A stretch of 64,000 bases of DNA from Jiella mangrovi (GCF_017815135.1 NZ_JAGJCF010000015.1:62001-126000); one strand, 5' to 3'; shown: positions 1 through 11,875, counted from the first letter of the stretch. Program-made: numbers and translations. Notes: generated by a model not told the origin, from the letters alone.

Positions 1-10
1 ATGAGAGGCG

Positions 11-748
11 TCACAGCCAGCCCTCGGCTTCGGCGAGTGCGGTGTCGTCGATGGCGGGCGCTGGTTTGTCGTTCAGGCCGGCAGCGCCCTCCGGTCCGAC
101 ACGCGGTGCGATGTGGAGCGTCTTCGCGGCCTTCAGACCGAGCGGCTGGTGGGTCGCGGCGATGACGATCCCGCCGGCCGTGAGGTGAGTTTCGACGAGG
201 CCGGCGAAGCGTTCCTGCGAGGCCGCGTCGAGGGCCGAGGTCGGCTCGTCGAGGATCCAGACCTTGCGCTCTGCAACGAGAAGCCGGGCAAGGCTCGCCC
301 GGCGCTGCTGGCCGGCGGAGAGATAGGAAAAGGGGATTGCGTCGAGACCGGGCAGGCCGACCGCGGCGAGCGCTTCGGCTGGCGTGGCGAGGCGATCGCG
401 GGCCTTGGCCGCGCCGCCGAGATAGCGCGCCCAGAAGGCAAGATTGTCGCCGACGGTGACAGGGCCCTTCATGCCGTGGCGATGGCCGACGTAATGGGCC
501 GCATCGGCCAGGCGCGCGGCCGGTTCGCCGTCGGCGGCGTCGATCCCCTCCAGGCTGATCGCGCCGGTAACGGGCGGGAGCAGGCCGGCCAGCGTGCGCA
601 GAAGCGTCGACTTGCCGGCACCATTCGGGCCAGTGACGACGAGGGCTTCGCCCGCCGAAACACCGGTGTCGAACGGACCGGCGGCGGCGACGGAGCCTCG
701 GCCGACGACGAGGCCGCGAAGCGCGACATGGCTCACGGAAGCTGCCAT
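11..748 (-). CDS. ccmA: Heme exporter ATP-binding protein CcmA
   Basis: ATPase subunit of the CcmABCD complex, which drives release of holo-CcmE during cytochrome c maturation at the inner membrane. The protein shows a Walker A motif (GPNGAGKST, about residues 40-48), an ABC signature LSAGQQRR and Walker B VWILDEP, followed by a switch His (ATHQP). The ATG at 748 gives a protein of about 245 aa. The longer reading from 805 would overlap the upstream gene and adds an unconserved Arg-rich stretch. The start lies 4 bp after the upstream flavoprotein stop, so the two are probably cotranscribed. ccmB would be expected just beyond the left edge of the window. Confidence 0.93.
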   Translation of the reverse strand: MAASVSHVALRGLVVGRGSVAAAGPFDTGVSAGEALVVTGPNGAGKSTLLRTLAGLLPPVTGAISLEGIDAADGEPAARLADAAHYVGHRHGMKGPVTVGDNLAFWARYLGGAAKARDRLATPAEALAAVGLPGLDAIPFSYLSAGQQRRASLARLLVAERKVWILDEPTSALDAASQERFAGLVETHLTAGGIVIAATHQPLGLKAAKTLHIAPRVGPEGAAGLNDKPAPAIDDTALAEAEGWL

Positions 749-752
749 CGAA

Positions 753-1367
753 TCAATAGAGCGTCGCTCGGCAGCCCTGCTCCAACGCCCGGTCGATCTC
801 GCCAAGATCGCCTTCGAGCCCGGCCTGATCCTTCAGCATCGCGCCGAGCGTCGGCATCGTCTCGCGGTCGATGCGCGTTTCGGGGTCCCAGAGCTTCGAG
901 CGCATGAAGGCCTTGGCGCAGTGGAAATAGACCTCGTCCGTCGCAACGACGAGGGCGGAGATCGGCGCTTTGCCGCGCACAGCCATGCGATCGAGAATGT
1001 CGCGGTCGGTGCGGATCTCCGCCTGGCCGTTGATCCGTAAGGTCTCGCCCATGCCCGGAAGAAGGAAGAGGAGCCCGACCGCCGGATTGGCGATGACGTT
1101 TTCGAGGGTGTCGAGCCGGTTGTTACCCGGCCAGTCCGGTATGGCAATCCGGTCGTCGGAAAGAACAAGCGTGAATCCCGGCCTGTCGCCCTTGGGGCTG
1201 ACATCGGGCAATCGTCCCGGCGCCGACGAGCCGATGAGGACGAAGGGGCTCTTTTCGAGAAAGCGCCTGGCATGGGAATCCAGCCGGCGCATCTCTTTTG
1301 TCACCGCCAGTTCCTGCGGTTCGCCGTAAAGCGCCCGCAATGCCTCGGAGGTCGTGATGGCGCTCAT
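753..1367 (-). CDS. Pyridoxamine 5'-phosphate oxidase-family FMN flavoprotein
   Basis: A 204-aa protein of the PPOX split-barrel family, resembling the MSMEG_1061-type branch. The N-terminal half has the typical strand pattern ([20 protein letters not shown]) and a conserved [13 protein letters not shown] segment that binds FMN in this family. Substrate is unknown. It is probably a soluble FMN- or F420-type reductase or oxidase, not true PdxH. A good AGGAAGGA ribosome site precedes the ATG. It sits between acnA (divergent) and ccmA (4 bp downstream), so it appears to be the first gene of the ccm transcript. Family assignment is by sequence pattern, and the function is not known. Confidence 0.85.
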   Translation of the reverse strand: MSAITTSEALRALYGEPQELAVTKEMRRLDSHARRFLEKSPFVLIGSSAPGRLPDVSPKGDRPGFTLVLSDDRIAIPDWPGNNRLDTLENVIANPAVGLLFLLPGMGETLRINGQAEIRTDRDILDRMAVRGKAPISALVVATDEVYFHCAKAFMRSKLWDPETRIDRETMPTLGAMLKDQAGLEGDLGEIDRALEQGCRATLY

Positions 1368-1781
1368 CGTCTCGTCCTTCCTCGCCTTTGCCTGCCTCGC
1401 GACCGACTCGCGGCGGCTGCGTCATGGGAGCGGGTGCTCGCCCTCAGGCAGTCCGCAGCAGCCTTGTCGCGCAGTCCGCGCAGACAGGCAAGAACCGCCG
1501 GGCGGCACGGCCGCCGGACGGCGCAGGGCACAAAAAGCGTCCGCTCGGCCTCTTCAGGCCTTTATAGCCATTACAAACTTGCCTATAACCCCCTCAACCA
1601 CTCCAGCGACCGGCGTGGAATCATCAAGCGCCGATCTCATGGCGCCCGCACGGCACCGACGGGCGTCAGGGCGGACAGCGGAAATGGTCGTACCCGCATC
1701 TTCGAGCGCGCTCTTCCGCGGCGCATGAAGGCCGTTCGCCCTTCGGACTATCCCATCGGTTCGAGAAGGAATGTGAGCCTC
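1368..1781. other. Divergent intergenic region, flavoprotein/ccmA and acnA
   Basis: About 414 bp separate the two divergent starts. The middle is relatively AT-rich (about 1556-1600). It contains an inverted pair TTATAG (1562-1567) and CTATAA (1583-1588), which also reads as a possible TTATAG-N16-TATAAA promoter towards the flavoprotein. No gene is supported here; the open frame running into acnA is a read-through artefact. Confidence 0.4.
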
Positions 1782-4541
<2,760 letters not shown>

Positions 4542-4554
4542 TCCCGAACAGGCA

Positions 4555-4585
4555 AAGGGCCGGGCGGTCTCACCGCCCGGCCCTT
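4555..4585 (+). terminator. Intrinsic terminator-like hairpin after acnA
   Basis: A perfect stem of 12 GC-rich pairs (4557-4568 with 4572-4583) plus two flanking A-T pairs and a 3-nt loop, starting 16 bp after the acnA stop. Only a short T tract follows. Confidence 0.75.
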
Positions 4586-4864
4586 GCCGCTCACTCGTCC
4601 AGCGGCCGGCGGCATTGCGCTGTCCGGTTTTATTCCGTTCGAAAACGTACATTCACCCGCAATTGACTGGCCCGTGTTACGGGCGATCCCGTAGGGTCCG
4701 CCGCGAACGGGGCATGAGCGTATGCATTGCAATCTTACCGCCGGAACGAGACTGTCAGCCAAGAGAGCGTCTTCCTCTCGAAGCGTGGTCCGCGTTTCAG
4801 TCGAGGGCTCGGCCGAACTGGCGCTTCGGGGCGTCGCCCGTCGAGCGGTCTTGGCGGGTCTTTC
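4586..4864. other. Intergenic region upstream of the DUF1223 gene
   Basis: Together with the terminator this leaves 323 bp without a gene. A small hairpin, GCCCGT/ACGGGC (4670-4675 with 4679-4684), follows a TTGACT that could be a -35 element, but no convincing -10 is at the right distance. No further gene is seen. Confidence 0.3.
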
Positions 4865-5668
4865 ATGATGCGGCGTGTTCGAACGCGTCTTCTCCTGAGA
4901 AGCTGCACCGCAATTTTCGCACTTTTAGCCGCGGTTTTCGCAACGTCGCCTCAGGCCGTCTCCGGCGAGCGGGTGAAGAACCGGATCACCCATGTGCTGG
5001 AGCTCTTCACCAGCCAGGGCTGTTCATCCTGCCCTCCGGCGGACGAACTTCTGGCCAAGTTCGCCGACCAGCCGGACGTTCTCGCGCTGTCCTATCATGT
5101 CGATTACTGGGACTATATCGGTTGGCGCGATACCTTCGGCTCGGGCCATAACAGCGAGCGCCAGCGGGCCTACGCCAAGGCCTTTTCGAACAAGATGATC
5201 TATACGCCGCAGCTCGTCGTGAACGGGCTCTATGACATGGTCGGATCCCATGTCGGCAAGATCGAGCGAATGATGAAGAAGACGCAGCTGCCGGCCGGAG
5301 GCACGGCGGTGAGCGTGAAGATCCAAAGGATCGGCGACAGCATCCATATCAGCGTCGGCCCGGTTCAGACCCCGCCAGGTGAGCGCAAGCCCATGCTGGT
5401 GCTGGTCAATTTTGCCGACAGCGCAGAGGTGAAGGTCGATCGCGGGGAGAACCAGGGCAAGGTTCTCGTCAGCACTCACCCGGTCCGGGGCTGGCAGTTG
5501 ATGGGCATGGTCGGCAGCGACGGGATGAATGTCGACATGCCGGTCTCGTCCGTCTTGCCCGACGGCAACGAGACCTATGGCTGCGCCGCGATCCTGCAGG
5601 CCGTTCGAAAGGACGGCTCGCCCGGCGCGATCCTCGCCGCGACCCAGATGGAAATCGATCCGGACTGA
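4865..5668 (+). CDS. DUF1223 secreted thioredoxin-like protein
   Basis: A 267-aa exported protein of the DUF1223 family. A twin Met start (4865 or 4868) is followed by an Arg-rich n-region and hydrophobic core, a Sec signal peptide with probable cleavage before SGERV. The mature part opens with the family hallmark LELFTSQGCSSCPPAD, whose CxxC cysteines (about C53 and C56) look like a thioredoxin-fold active site. Many alphaproteobacteria carry a DUF1223 gene next to acnA, as here. The role is unproven; periplasmic thiol chemistry is a reasonable inference. The open frame starts further upstream at 4727, but that stretch lacks signal-peptide character. Confidence 0.87.
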   Translation: MMRRVRTRLLLRSCTAIFALLAAVFATSPQAVSGERVKNRITHVLELFTSQGCSSCPPADELLAKFADQPDVLALSYHVDYWDYIGWRDTFGSGHNSERQRAYAKAFSNKMIYTPQLVVNGLYDMVGSHVGKIERMMKKTQLPAGGTAVSVKIQRIGDSIHISVGPVQTPPGERKPMLVLVNFADSAEVKVDRGENQGKVLVSTHPVRGWQLMGMVGSDGMNVDMPVSSVLPDGNETYGCAAILQAVRKDGSPGAILAATQMEIDPD

Positions 5669-5739
5669 GCCTTCTTTCGACACGATCGCCCGGCCGGTTC
5701 GTCGGTTCGTCGAACCCTTGCGGTCGTTTGTGCCTTGCC

Positions 5740-6741
5740 TCAGTGGCGGCCCGGCAGGATACGGTCCGGTGGGCGGTGGCCGTCCATCAGGGTGCGGATG
5801 TTGATGATCACCTTCTCGCCCATCTCGATGCGGCCCTCGAGGGTCGCCGAGCCCATATGGGGAAGGATCACCACGCGGTTCTCCTCGGCCAGCCGCAACA
5901 GCTTCTTCGACACCTGCGGTTCTTCCTCGAAGACGTCGAGACCGGCGCCGGCGATCTTTTCCGCCTCAATCGCGGCGATCAGCGCCTTTTCGTCGATGAC
6001 CTCGCCCCGGGCGGTGTTGACGATGAAGGCATGGGGCTGGACCAGCGCCAGGCGCCGGGCCGACAGGAGGTGATAGGTGGCTGGCGTATAAGGGCAGTTG
6101 ACCGACAGGATATCCATGCGGGCGAGCATCTGGTCGAGGCTCTCCCAATAGGTCGCGCCGAGCTCGGCCTCGGTCTTCGGGCTGACCTTGCGGCGATTGT
6201 GATAGTGGATCTCGAGGCCGAAGGCCTTGGCGCGGCGCGCGACGGCGGTGCCGATGCGGCCCATGCCGACGATGCCGAGCTTCTTGCCCCAGATCCGTCG
6301 TCCGAGCATCCATGTCGGCGACCATCCCGGCCAGCGCGCGCCGCCGACCAGCCTCGTTCCGCCCTCCACCAGGCGCCGCGGCACGGCGAGGATCAGCGCC
6401 ATGGTCAGATCGGCCGTGTCCTCGCTGAGGACGTTCGGCGTGTTGGTCACATGAAGATTGCGGGCGAGCGCCGTCTCGACGTCGATATTGTCGACGCCGT
6501 TGCCGTAATTGGCGATCAGCTTCAGCTTTTCGCCGGCCTGCTCGATCACCGCCCGGTCGATCCGGTCCGTCACTGTCGGCACCAGGACGTCGGCCTCGCG
6601 CACCGCCGCGACGAGCTCTGACTGGGTCATCGGCCGGTCGGTCTCGTTGAACCGCGTGTCGAACAGCTCGCGCATTCGCTCTTCGACCGGCAGCGGCAGC
6701 TTGCGGGTCAGGATCACGAGTGGCTTCCTGCGCTCGTCCAT
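5740..6741 (-). CDS. D-isomer-specific 2-hydroxyacid dehydrogenase
   Basis: NAD(P)-dependent 2-hydroxyacid dehydrogenase of the glyoxylate/hydroxypyruvate reductase type, 333 aa. It has the catalytic (substrate-binding) fold, then the Rossmann motif LGIVGMGRIGTAVARRAKAFG. The catalytic Arg lies in NTARGEVID, the Glu in LDVFEEEP and the His in LPHMGSAT. The ATG at 6741 is preferred over a TTG at 6762. The exact substrate (glyoxylate, hydroxypyruvate or another 2-ketoacid) cannot be read from the sequence. It is convergent with the DUF1223 gene 71 bp away. Confidence 0.9.
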   Translation of the reverse strand: MDERRKPLVILTRKLPLPVEERMRELFDTRFNETDRPMTQSELVAAVREADVLVPTVTDRIDRAVIEQAGEKLKLIANYGNGVDNIDVETALARNLHVTNTPNVLSEDTADLTMALILAVPRRLVEGGTRLVGGARWPGWSPTWMLGRRIWGKKLGIVGMGRIGTAVARRAKAFGLEIHYHNRRKVSPKTEAELGATYWESLDQMLARMDILSVNCPYTPATYHLLSARRLALVQPHAFIVNTARGEVIDEKALIAAIEAEKIAGAGLDVFEEEPQVSKKLLRLAEENRVVILPHMGSATLEGRIEMGEKVIINIRTLMDGHRPPDRILPGRH

Positions 6742-6952
6742 CGCCCGCTTTTCCCTCAGCAATTTCCGTTGACGTCTAAGACGTTGTTAACCGAACCGGC
6801 GGATTATTCCGGTCAGTGCCGGTGGCCATACCTAGCAGCCGGGCCGCGGCAGGAAAAGTTCCGGTCGCTCCGCCCTGGCAAATTCGCCGGCCTCGCATCT
6901 CGAGGCCGCGACACAGTGTGACATTCCGGCCGTGCCAATGGAGATCGCCGCC

Positions 6953-7531
6953 ATGTCGTTTGCCGCCCTTTGCCCGTCGCCATTTAGCGTTTCGCTGCGA
7001 AAGCTGGCGCTCACGCTGGCCGGGCTGTGCATGATCGGGGCCCCGGCGACCGCGATCCTGGCGCCGGCTCCGGCGCAAGCGCTGGAGCTCGGTCCGGTTT
7101 CGAAACTGCCCTTGCCCCGTTACGTCAGCCTGAAGTCGTCCCGCGTCAACGCCCGCATCGGCCCGGGGCGCGATTATCCCGTGACCTGGCTCTATCTGAA
7201 GCCCGGCCTGCCGGTCGAGGTGATCCAGGAATTCGGCCTGTGGCGGCGCATTCGCGATTCCGAGGGTGCGGAGGGCTGGGTCTACCATTCTCTCCTGTCC
7301 GGCGAGCGGACCTCGATCGCCGCTCCCTGGCTGAAGGGCAAGGCGACGATGATCGACGTTCATTCGAGCCCGGCCGTCGATGCGCCGCTCGTCGCGCGGC
7401 TCGAGCCGGGCGTCGTCACCAAGGTCAAGGAGTGCGGAACCGGCTGGTGCGAAATCCACGCATCGGATCGCGAGGGGTTCGTTCGTCAGGAAGACATCTG
7501 GGGCGTCTATCCGAACGAAAGCTTCAACTGA
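6953..7531 (+). CDS. Exported SH3 (bacterial SH3b) domain protein
   Basis: A 192-aa protein with a Sec signal peptide (LRKLALTLAGLCMIGAPATA, cleavage near AQA-LEL) and two SH3b-like repeats. The first is VNARIGPGRDYPVTWLYLKPG with the WRRIRDSEGAEGWVYHSLL strand pair. The second is around VHSSPAVDAPLVARLEPG. This architecture is widespread in Rhizobiales as a periplasmic SH3 protein (YgiM-like), probably binding peptidoglycan or peptide ligands. A GGAG at 6940-6943 favours the ATG at 6953; ATG 6938 and GTG 6932 are alternatives. The function is inferred from the domain only. Confidence 0.87.
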   Translation: MSFAALCPSPFSVSLRKLALTLAGLCMIGAPATAILAPAPAQALELGPVSKLPLPRYVSLKSSRVNARIGPGRDYPVTWLYLKPGLPVEVIQEFGLWRRIRDSEGAEGWVYHSLLSGERTSIAAPWLKGKATMIDVHSSPAVDAPLVARLEPGVVTKVKECGTGWCEIHASDREGFVRQEDIWGVYPNESFN

Positions 7532-7626
7532 GCCCCGATTGCCGTCCGATTTTCGGGCCGATGCTGTAGCCACGGCCGGTCCGAGCCGTTACCGCTGCGG
7601 GCATGTGCAACGCAGCGGACAGGATC

Positions 7627-8631
7627 ATGGCCGAATACGACCTTCTCACCATCGGTAACGCCATCGTCGACGTCATCTCGCGCGAGACCGACGGCTTTCT
7701 GGAACGGGAAAAGATCCAGAAGGGCGGCATGACGCTGATCGACGCCGAGCGGGCCGAGCAGCTCTACGCCGCCATGGGGCCGGCCATCGAAACCTCCGGC
7801 GGCAGCGCCGGCAACACGATTGCCGGCATCGTCAGCCTGGGCGGGACGGGTGCCTATTTCGGCAAGGTCGCCGACGACCAGCTCGGCGGGATCTTCACCC
7901 ACGACATCCGTGCGCTCGGCGTGCGCTACGAGACGAGACCGCTCGAAGGCCAGCCGCCGACGGCCCGCTGCATGGTCGTCGTCACCCCCGATGGCGAGCG
8001 CTCGATGAGCACCTATCTCGGCGCCTGTGTCGAGCTCGGTCCCGAGGATATCGACGAGGCGATCGTCAAGGCCTCGAAGGTCACCTATTTCGAAGGCTAT
8101 CTGTGGGATCCCCCGCGCGCCAAGGAGGCGATCGTCAAGGCGGCCGGCATCGCCAAGACCAACGGCCGCTCCGTGGCGATGACGCTGTCCGATTCCTTCT
8201 GCGTCCACCGCTATCGCTCGGAATTCCTCGATCTTCTGCGGTCCGGAACGGTGGGCATCGTCTTCGCCAACGAGGCCGAGGCGCTCGCCCTTTACGAGAC
8301 CGAGGACTTCGATGCGGCCTGCGCCGGGCTCGGCCGGGACGCCGGCGAGATCGCCGTCGTCACGCGATCGGAAAAGGGCTGTGTCGTCGTCGAGGGGGAT
8401 CGGCGCATCGACGTGCCGACGACACGGGTCGAGAATCTGGTCGATACGACAGGGGCGGGAGACCTCTTCGCGGCCGGCTTCCTGCGGGGGCTGACGGCCG
8501 GGCTCGACCGCGAAGCCTCGGCACGTCTCGGAAACGTGACCGCCAGCCACATCATCCAGCAGATCGGCCCGCGTCCGCAGTCGTCGCTAGCCGAGCTTGC
8601 CGGGGTGAAGGCGATTTTCGGCGCCCGCTGA
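7627..8631 (+). CDS. Adenosine kinase (PfkB family)
   Basis: Ribokinase/PfkB-family sugar kinase, 334 aa, of the type annotated as adenosine kinase in Rhizobiales. It has the N-terminal LTIGNAIVDVIS, the GGSAGNTIAGIVSLGG motif 1 and the C-terminal DTTGAGD motif (residues 273-279), with D279 as the catalytic base. The expected reaction is ATP-dependent phosphorylation of adenosine to AMP (purine salvage). Other nucleoside or sugar substrates remain possible. The ATG at 7627 follows AGGATC; an ATG at 7603 adds eight unconserved residues. A hairpin follows the stop. Confidence 0.88.
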   Translation: MAEYDLLTIGNAIVDVISRETDGFLEREKIQKGGMTLIDAERAEQLYAAMGPAIETSGGSAGNTIAGIVSLGGTGAYFGKVADDQLGGIFTHDIRALGVRYETRPLEGQPPTARCMVVVTPDGERSMSTYLGACVELGPEDIDEAIVKASKVTYFEGYLWDPPRAKEAIVKAAGIAKTNGRSVAMTLSDSFCVHRYRSEFLDLLRSGTVGIVFANEAEALALYETEDFDAACAGLGRDAGEIAVVTRSEKGCVVVEGDRRIDVPTTRVENLVDTTGAGDLFAAGFLRGLTAGLDREASARLGNVTASHIIQQIGPRPQSSLAELAGVKAIFGAR

Positions 8632-8637
8632 TTGCAT

Positions 8638-8673
8638 GCCCGAGGTGCCGGTTTTCGGCCGGCACCGGGCTTT
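8638..8673 (+). terminator. Terminator-like hairpin after adenosine kinase
   Basis: GGTGCCGG (8644-8651) pairs with CCGGCACC (8659-8666). The stem is extended by GCCC/GGGC across a 2-nt bulge and is followed by TTT. Confidence 0.55.
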
Positions 8674-8915
8674 GAGGGCTCAGGCGGCCGGACCGGCCGG
8701 CGACAGCCGAAACCCGTCAGGCTTGAAGGGGCGCAGCGTTCGGGCGCGAGGCGGCTGGCGATCGGCCAGCCGGCGGGCCGGGGCCTCTGATGTCTTCGCC
8801 TTCGATCTGAGGTCCATGCTCGTCGCTCGCCCGGACATGTCCGGGCGGCTTTCAAGAATGCGCAAATCAGGGCGGTCCCGCGCCAAAGCGCCCGGCCTTC
8901 ATCCCGTTTCGCATC

Positions 8916-10211
8916 CTATTCGGCAGGCACGAGCGCTTCGTGAGCGAGGCTGTCGATTTCCGCGTTGCCGTCCCGAACGCCCTGCGAGACAGGGCTCGGG
9001 ATCGTGCTTGCCTCGGTGAGAGACAGGATCCGCTGCGCCATTTCGGGGATCAGAATGGCCAGGGACTCCGGCGTATGGAAGCCGCCATTCAACTGACAGG
9101 TCGAAAGGAGATAGTTCCGGTAGAAGCGGATCATTTTCGGATCCGGCTTTGGGGCCTTCGACCAGAATTCGGCGAGCGGGCCCTGAAAGGTCAGCCCCTC
9201 GACATCGTAGACGGCCTTGCCGAGGCACTTGACCGGAATGCCGTTCATCACGCCCTGCAGTCCGCCGGTCGAGTTGATGGTGACGAGGCAGTCGGTCCGG
9301 TCCATCAGGCCGGCGATGCCGGCCTTGCGCATGTAGACGGCCCGTCCCTCAAGATTAAGCTCGCCCGCCAGTGTCTCGAAGCATTGCTGCAAGCGTTCGA
9401 TGCCGTAGTCGAGCGGATGCTGCTTGACGACGAGAAAGGCGTCCTTCGGCGCATTCTTGGCAAAGGAGGTGAGGACCTCTTCGAGAAAGCGCTTGTTGGT
9501 GCCGAACGGAGAGTGGAAGCGAATCTGGCCGTCGCCGGGCTTCTGCATCAGGACCAGATAGACCCGCGCGCCGCGCTTGGCTTTGTGCGCGTCGATTTTC
9601 GCCAGCAACGCGCTCTCGTCATGCCACAGGCGCCAGGAATATTCGCTGAAATAGCCAATGCCCTGCCTGGCGATGCTATCGCCGTAATAATGCGAATTAT
9701 ACGGCAGGATCGGCTTCAGGAGGATGCTCCAGAAGAAGTGGCGCATGGTGTTGACTACATGCGGCCGCATGCGCACCGGAAACTCCTGACAAACTTTCTG
9801 CGGCTTCGGCGCCTCGCTGATCACGGAGGGATCGCAGCTCAATTCGCTGTTTCCGTTCACCCCGTTCTGCGCGAGGGTCACGTGATGCGGCCGCAGATAG
9901 CCGTTTTCGAGAACGAGGCGGGTCAGGCCGAGGCGCTTGGCGATCGCCAGCGCCGTCCGGTTGCGCGGGAGGGTGTCGTTATATGTGACGACGGTCTGGA
10001 TGGCCCGGGACCGGATGACCTCACGCAGGAAGCGGGCCCAGCTGATCGAACGGTCGAGCATGATCCTGTTGCGCGCCGGGGTTTCGACCCAGTCGCCACC
10101 TTCCAGAACCACCCGGTAGACTTCCGCACCTTGGCTCTCGAGCGTCGCGGCCAGCTCGCGAAAAAAATGGCCGAATGGAGCGCCAATGAACAGGATGCGT
10201 TTCGTCGCCAT
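8916..10211 (-). CDS. Capsule polysaccharide biosynthesis/export family protein (KpsS/LipB-like)
   Basis: A 431-aa protein of the capsule polysaccharide synthesis family (PF05159 type), which includes the Kdo transferases KpsS and LipB that build the lipid-linked Kdo base of capsules. Recognisable segments are ILFIGAPFGHFFRELA at the N-terminus, VVTYNDTLPRN, FLVVKQHPLDYG and TINSTGGLQGVMNGIPVKCLG, the GT-B nucleotide-sugar half. No signal peptide or membrane segment is visible, so it is probably cytoplasmic. No KpsC, KpsE or KpsMT partner lies nearby. The long upstream region contains two inverted repeats. The family is fairly sure; the acceptor and sugar are not. Confidence 0.8.
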   Translation of the reverse strand: MATKRILFIGAPFGHFFRELAATLESQGAEVYRVVLEGGDWVETPARNRIMLDRSISWARFLREVIRSRAIQTVVTYNDTLPRNRTALAIAKRLGLTRLVLENGYLRPHHVTLAQNGVNGNSELSCDPSVISEAPKPQKVCQEFPVRMRPHVVNTMRHFFWSILLKPILPYNSHYYGDSIARQGIGYFSEYSWRLWHDESALLAKIDAHKAKRGARVYLVLMQKPGDGQIRFHSPFGTNKRFLEEVLTSFAKNAPKDAFLVVKQHPLDYGIERLQQCFETLAGELNLEGRAVYMRKAGIAGLMDRTDCLVTINSTGGLQGVMNGIPVKCLGKAVYDVEGLTFQGPLAEFWSKAPKPDPKMIRFYRNYLLSTCQLNGGFHTPESLAILIPEMAQRILSLTEASTIPSPVSQGVRDGNAEIDSLAHEALVPAE

Positions 10212-10511
10212 ACGTCGGAGCGTTCCTCAATTTTCCGGTCCTGCGGCACGCCACCGCTCGGCGAACCCCGTTTTCGCTGCCATAGCGGGTTTACACCCGC
10301 CGGGTCTTCTCCCGATCGTCTGATCGCGAGGGTCCGACAGTGTTTCTGCCAAACCGGTGCAAGACCGCAACATCGACTATGCCATTCTCAGGTAACCCTA
10401 CGGAAGATCCGCATGGTCACCACTCGGCCTCTCTCGAAAACTATGCCTTTACGGCTATTTTCCGACCGCCTTCGATTCTTAGACTAGAGCCTTCGGGCCA
10501 TATGGCAAAAC

Positions 10512-10531
10512 ACACATATCGACGCATGTGT
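10512..10531. promoter_or_regulatory. Inverted repeat ACACAT-N8-ATGTGT, candidate operator
   Basis: Perfect 6-bp arms (10512-10517 and 10526-10531) with 20-bp overall length, the size of a typical dimeric regulator site. It is located in the AT-rich segment about 300 bp upstream of the KpsS-like start. The regulator is unknown. Confidence 0.35.
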
Positions 10532-10534
10532 AAT

Positions 10535-10550
10535 ATCACGAGGTGGTGAT
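10535..10550. promoter_or_regulatory. Inverted repeat ATCAC-N6-GTGAT, candidate operator
   Basis: 5-bp arms (10535-10539 and 10546-10550) with an almost symmetric outer extension (AAT and ATT). It resembles a helix-turn-helix or CRP-type site in layout. It lies 3 bp from the preceding inverted repeat. Confidence 0.35.
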
Positions 10551-10720
10551 CATTTCCATGCCGGCATTGCATTGCAGCATCACGGCGCGCGCTCTGGTGC
10601 CGCCGAGTCACAGTGCTTCGACGCAGCGCAGGCGCCGTTCGCCAGTCTAAAAAAAGGGCGGATTGCTGCGATGGCGAACGGCCCAGGCCGATGCCGGCGG
10701 GTCGCCTCGCGACGAGGTGG

Positions 10721-11875
10721 CTATTCCAGCGTCAGGAGTTCGACCCGGCGATTGCGATAGATGAGGCCGGCCTTGCCGGACAGAAGCTCCAGAGCCCTCG
10801 TCCCGAACAGCTCGCGCCGCCAGCCCGACAGCGCCGCAACCTCGGCATCCTCGCCCTTCGAGGCGAGCTGCTCGAGATCGCTCGAAGAGGCGATCAGCTT
10901 GGCGGCAACGCCCTCTTCCTCGACGACGATCTTCAGGAGCACCTTCAAGAACTCCACCGCCGCGGCGGTTCCCTCAGGCAGGGGCTGGGGCCGGGGGACG
11001 GCCGGAAGTTCGGATTTGGGCATGGCCAGCGCACGGTTGACCGCGGCGATGATCTCGCGGCCGGGGCCGCTGCGCTCGAAGCCCTTGGAGAGGGAGCGCA
11101 GCCGCGACAGCGAGGCTTCGTCGCGCGGCTGCTGCTGGGCGATCTCGTAGATCGCGTCGTCCTTGAGGATGCGGCCGCGCGGCCTGTCGGCGTCGCGCGC
11201 CTCGCGCTCGCGCCAGGCGGCGACCTCCTTCAGGATCTGCAGTTCGATCGGCTTCTTGACGCGCAGCTTCAGGCGCCTCCACGCCTCGTCGGGATGCAGG
11301 TCGTAGGTCTCCGGCGCGGCGAGAAGCGCCATCTCCTCGTCGAGCCAGCTCTTGCGGCCGCTCTTTTCGAGCTGCGCGTCGAGCGCATGGTAGACGTCGC
11401 GCAGATGCGTCACGTCGGCGAGCGCGTAAGCGAGCTGCTTGTCGGTGAGCGGCCGCCGGCGCCAGTCGGTGAAGCGGGAGGTCTTGTCGATCCGGGCGTC
11501 GGTGAGCCGGGCGACGAGCTGGTCATAGGCGATCGATTCGCCGAAGCCGCAGACCATCGCCGCGATCTGGGTGTCGAACAGCGGCTCGGGCACGCGGCCG
11601 GCGAGCTTGTGCAGGATCTCGATGTCCTGGCGCGCGGCGTGAAACACCTTCAGCACCGTCTTGTCCGCCATCAGCGCGTAGAGCGGCGACAGGTCGATGC
11701 CGGGCGCCAGCGGATCGATGATGACGCCCTCATCGGGCGAGGCCATCTGGATGAGGCACAGCTCCGGCCAGAAGGTCGTCTCGCGGATGAATTCGGTGTC
11801 GATCGTGACGAAATCGAACGTCGCGAAGGTCTTGCAGGTCTCGGCGAGTTCCGCCGTCGTCGTGATCAGATGCAT
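10721..11875 (-). CDS. rnd: Ribonuclease D
   Basis: 3'-5' exoribonuclease for tRNA 3' maturation and stable RNA turnover, 384 aa. The DEDDy exonuclease domain is intact: D26 and E28 in DTEF, D84 in HAARQDIEIL, and Y150 with D154 in YALAD. The HRDC region follows from about residue 205 (LKKPIELQILKEVAAWRE-like). ATG 11875 gives the canonical MHLITTTAEL start. It is divergent from the SecD-like secreted protein across 224 bp. Confidence 0.95.
   Translation of the reverse strand: MHLITTTAELAETCKTFATFDFVTIDTEFIRETTFWPELCLIQMASPDEGVIIDPLAPGIDLSPLYALMADKTVLKVFHAARQDIEILHKLAGRVPEPLFDTQIAAMVCGFGESIAYDQLVARLTDARIDKTSRFTDWRRRPLTDKQLAYALADVTHLRDVYHALDAQLEKSGRKSWLDEEMALLAAPETYDLHPDEAWRRLKLRVKKPIELQILKEVAAWREREARDADRPRGRILKDDAIYEIAQQQPRDEASLSRLRSLSKGFERSGPGREIIAAVNRALAMPKSELPAVPRPQPLPEGTAAAVEFLKVLLKIVVEEEGVAAKLIASSSDLEQLASKGEDAEVAALSGWRRELFGTRALELLSGKAGLIYRNRRVELLTLE

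Larger units (their letters stand above)
10212..10720. other. 509-bp intergenic region upstream of the KpsS-like gene
   Basis: No protein gene is supported. The part at about 10440-10560 is noticeably AT-richer than its surroundings and holds two inverted repeats (listed separately). It most likely contains the promoter and control sites of the KpsS-like gene, since the upstream gene rnd ends at 10721 on the same strand. Confidence 0.5.

Noticed and set aside
1272-1781. N-terminal extension of acnA by up to 170 codons
   Set aside because: It overlaps the divergent flavoprotein gene and is unlike AcnA N-termini; a GTG with a good ribosome site lies at the conserved start.
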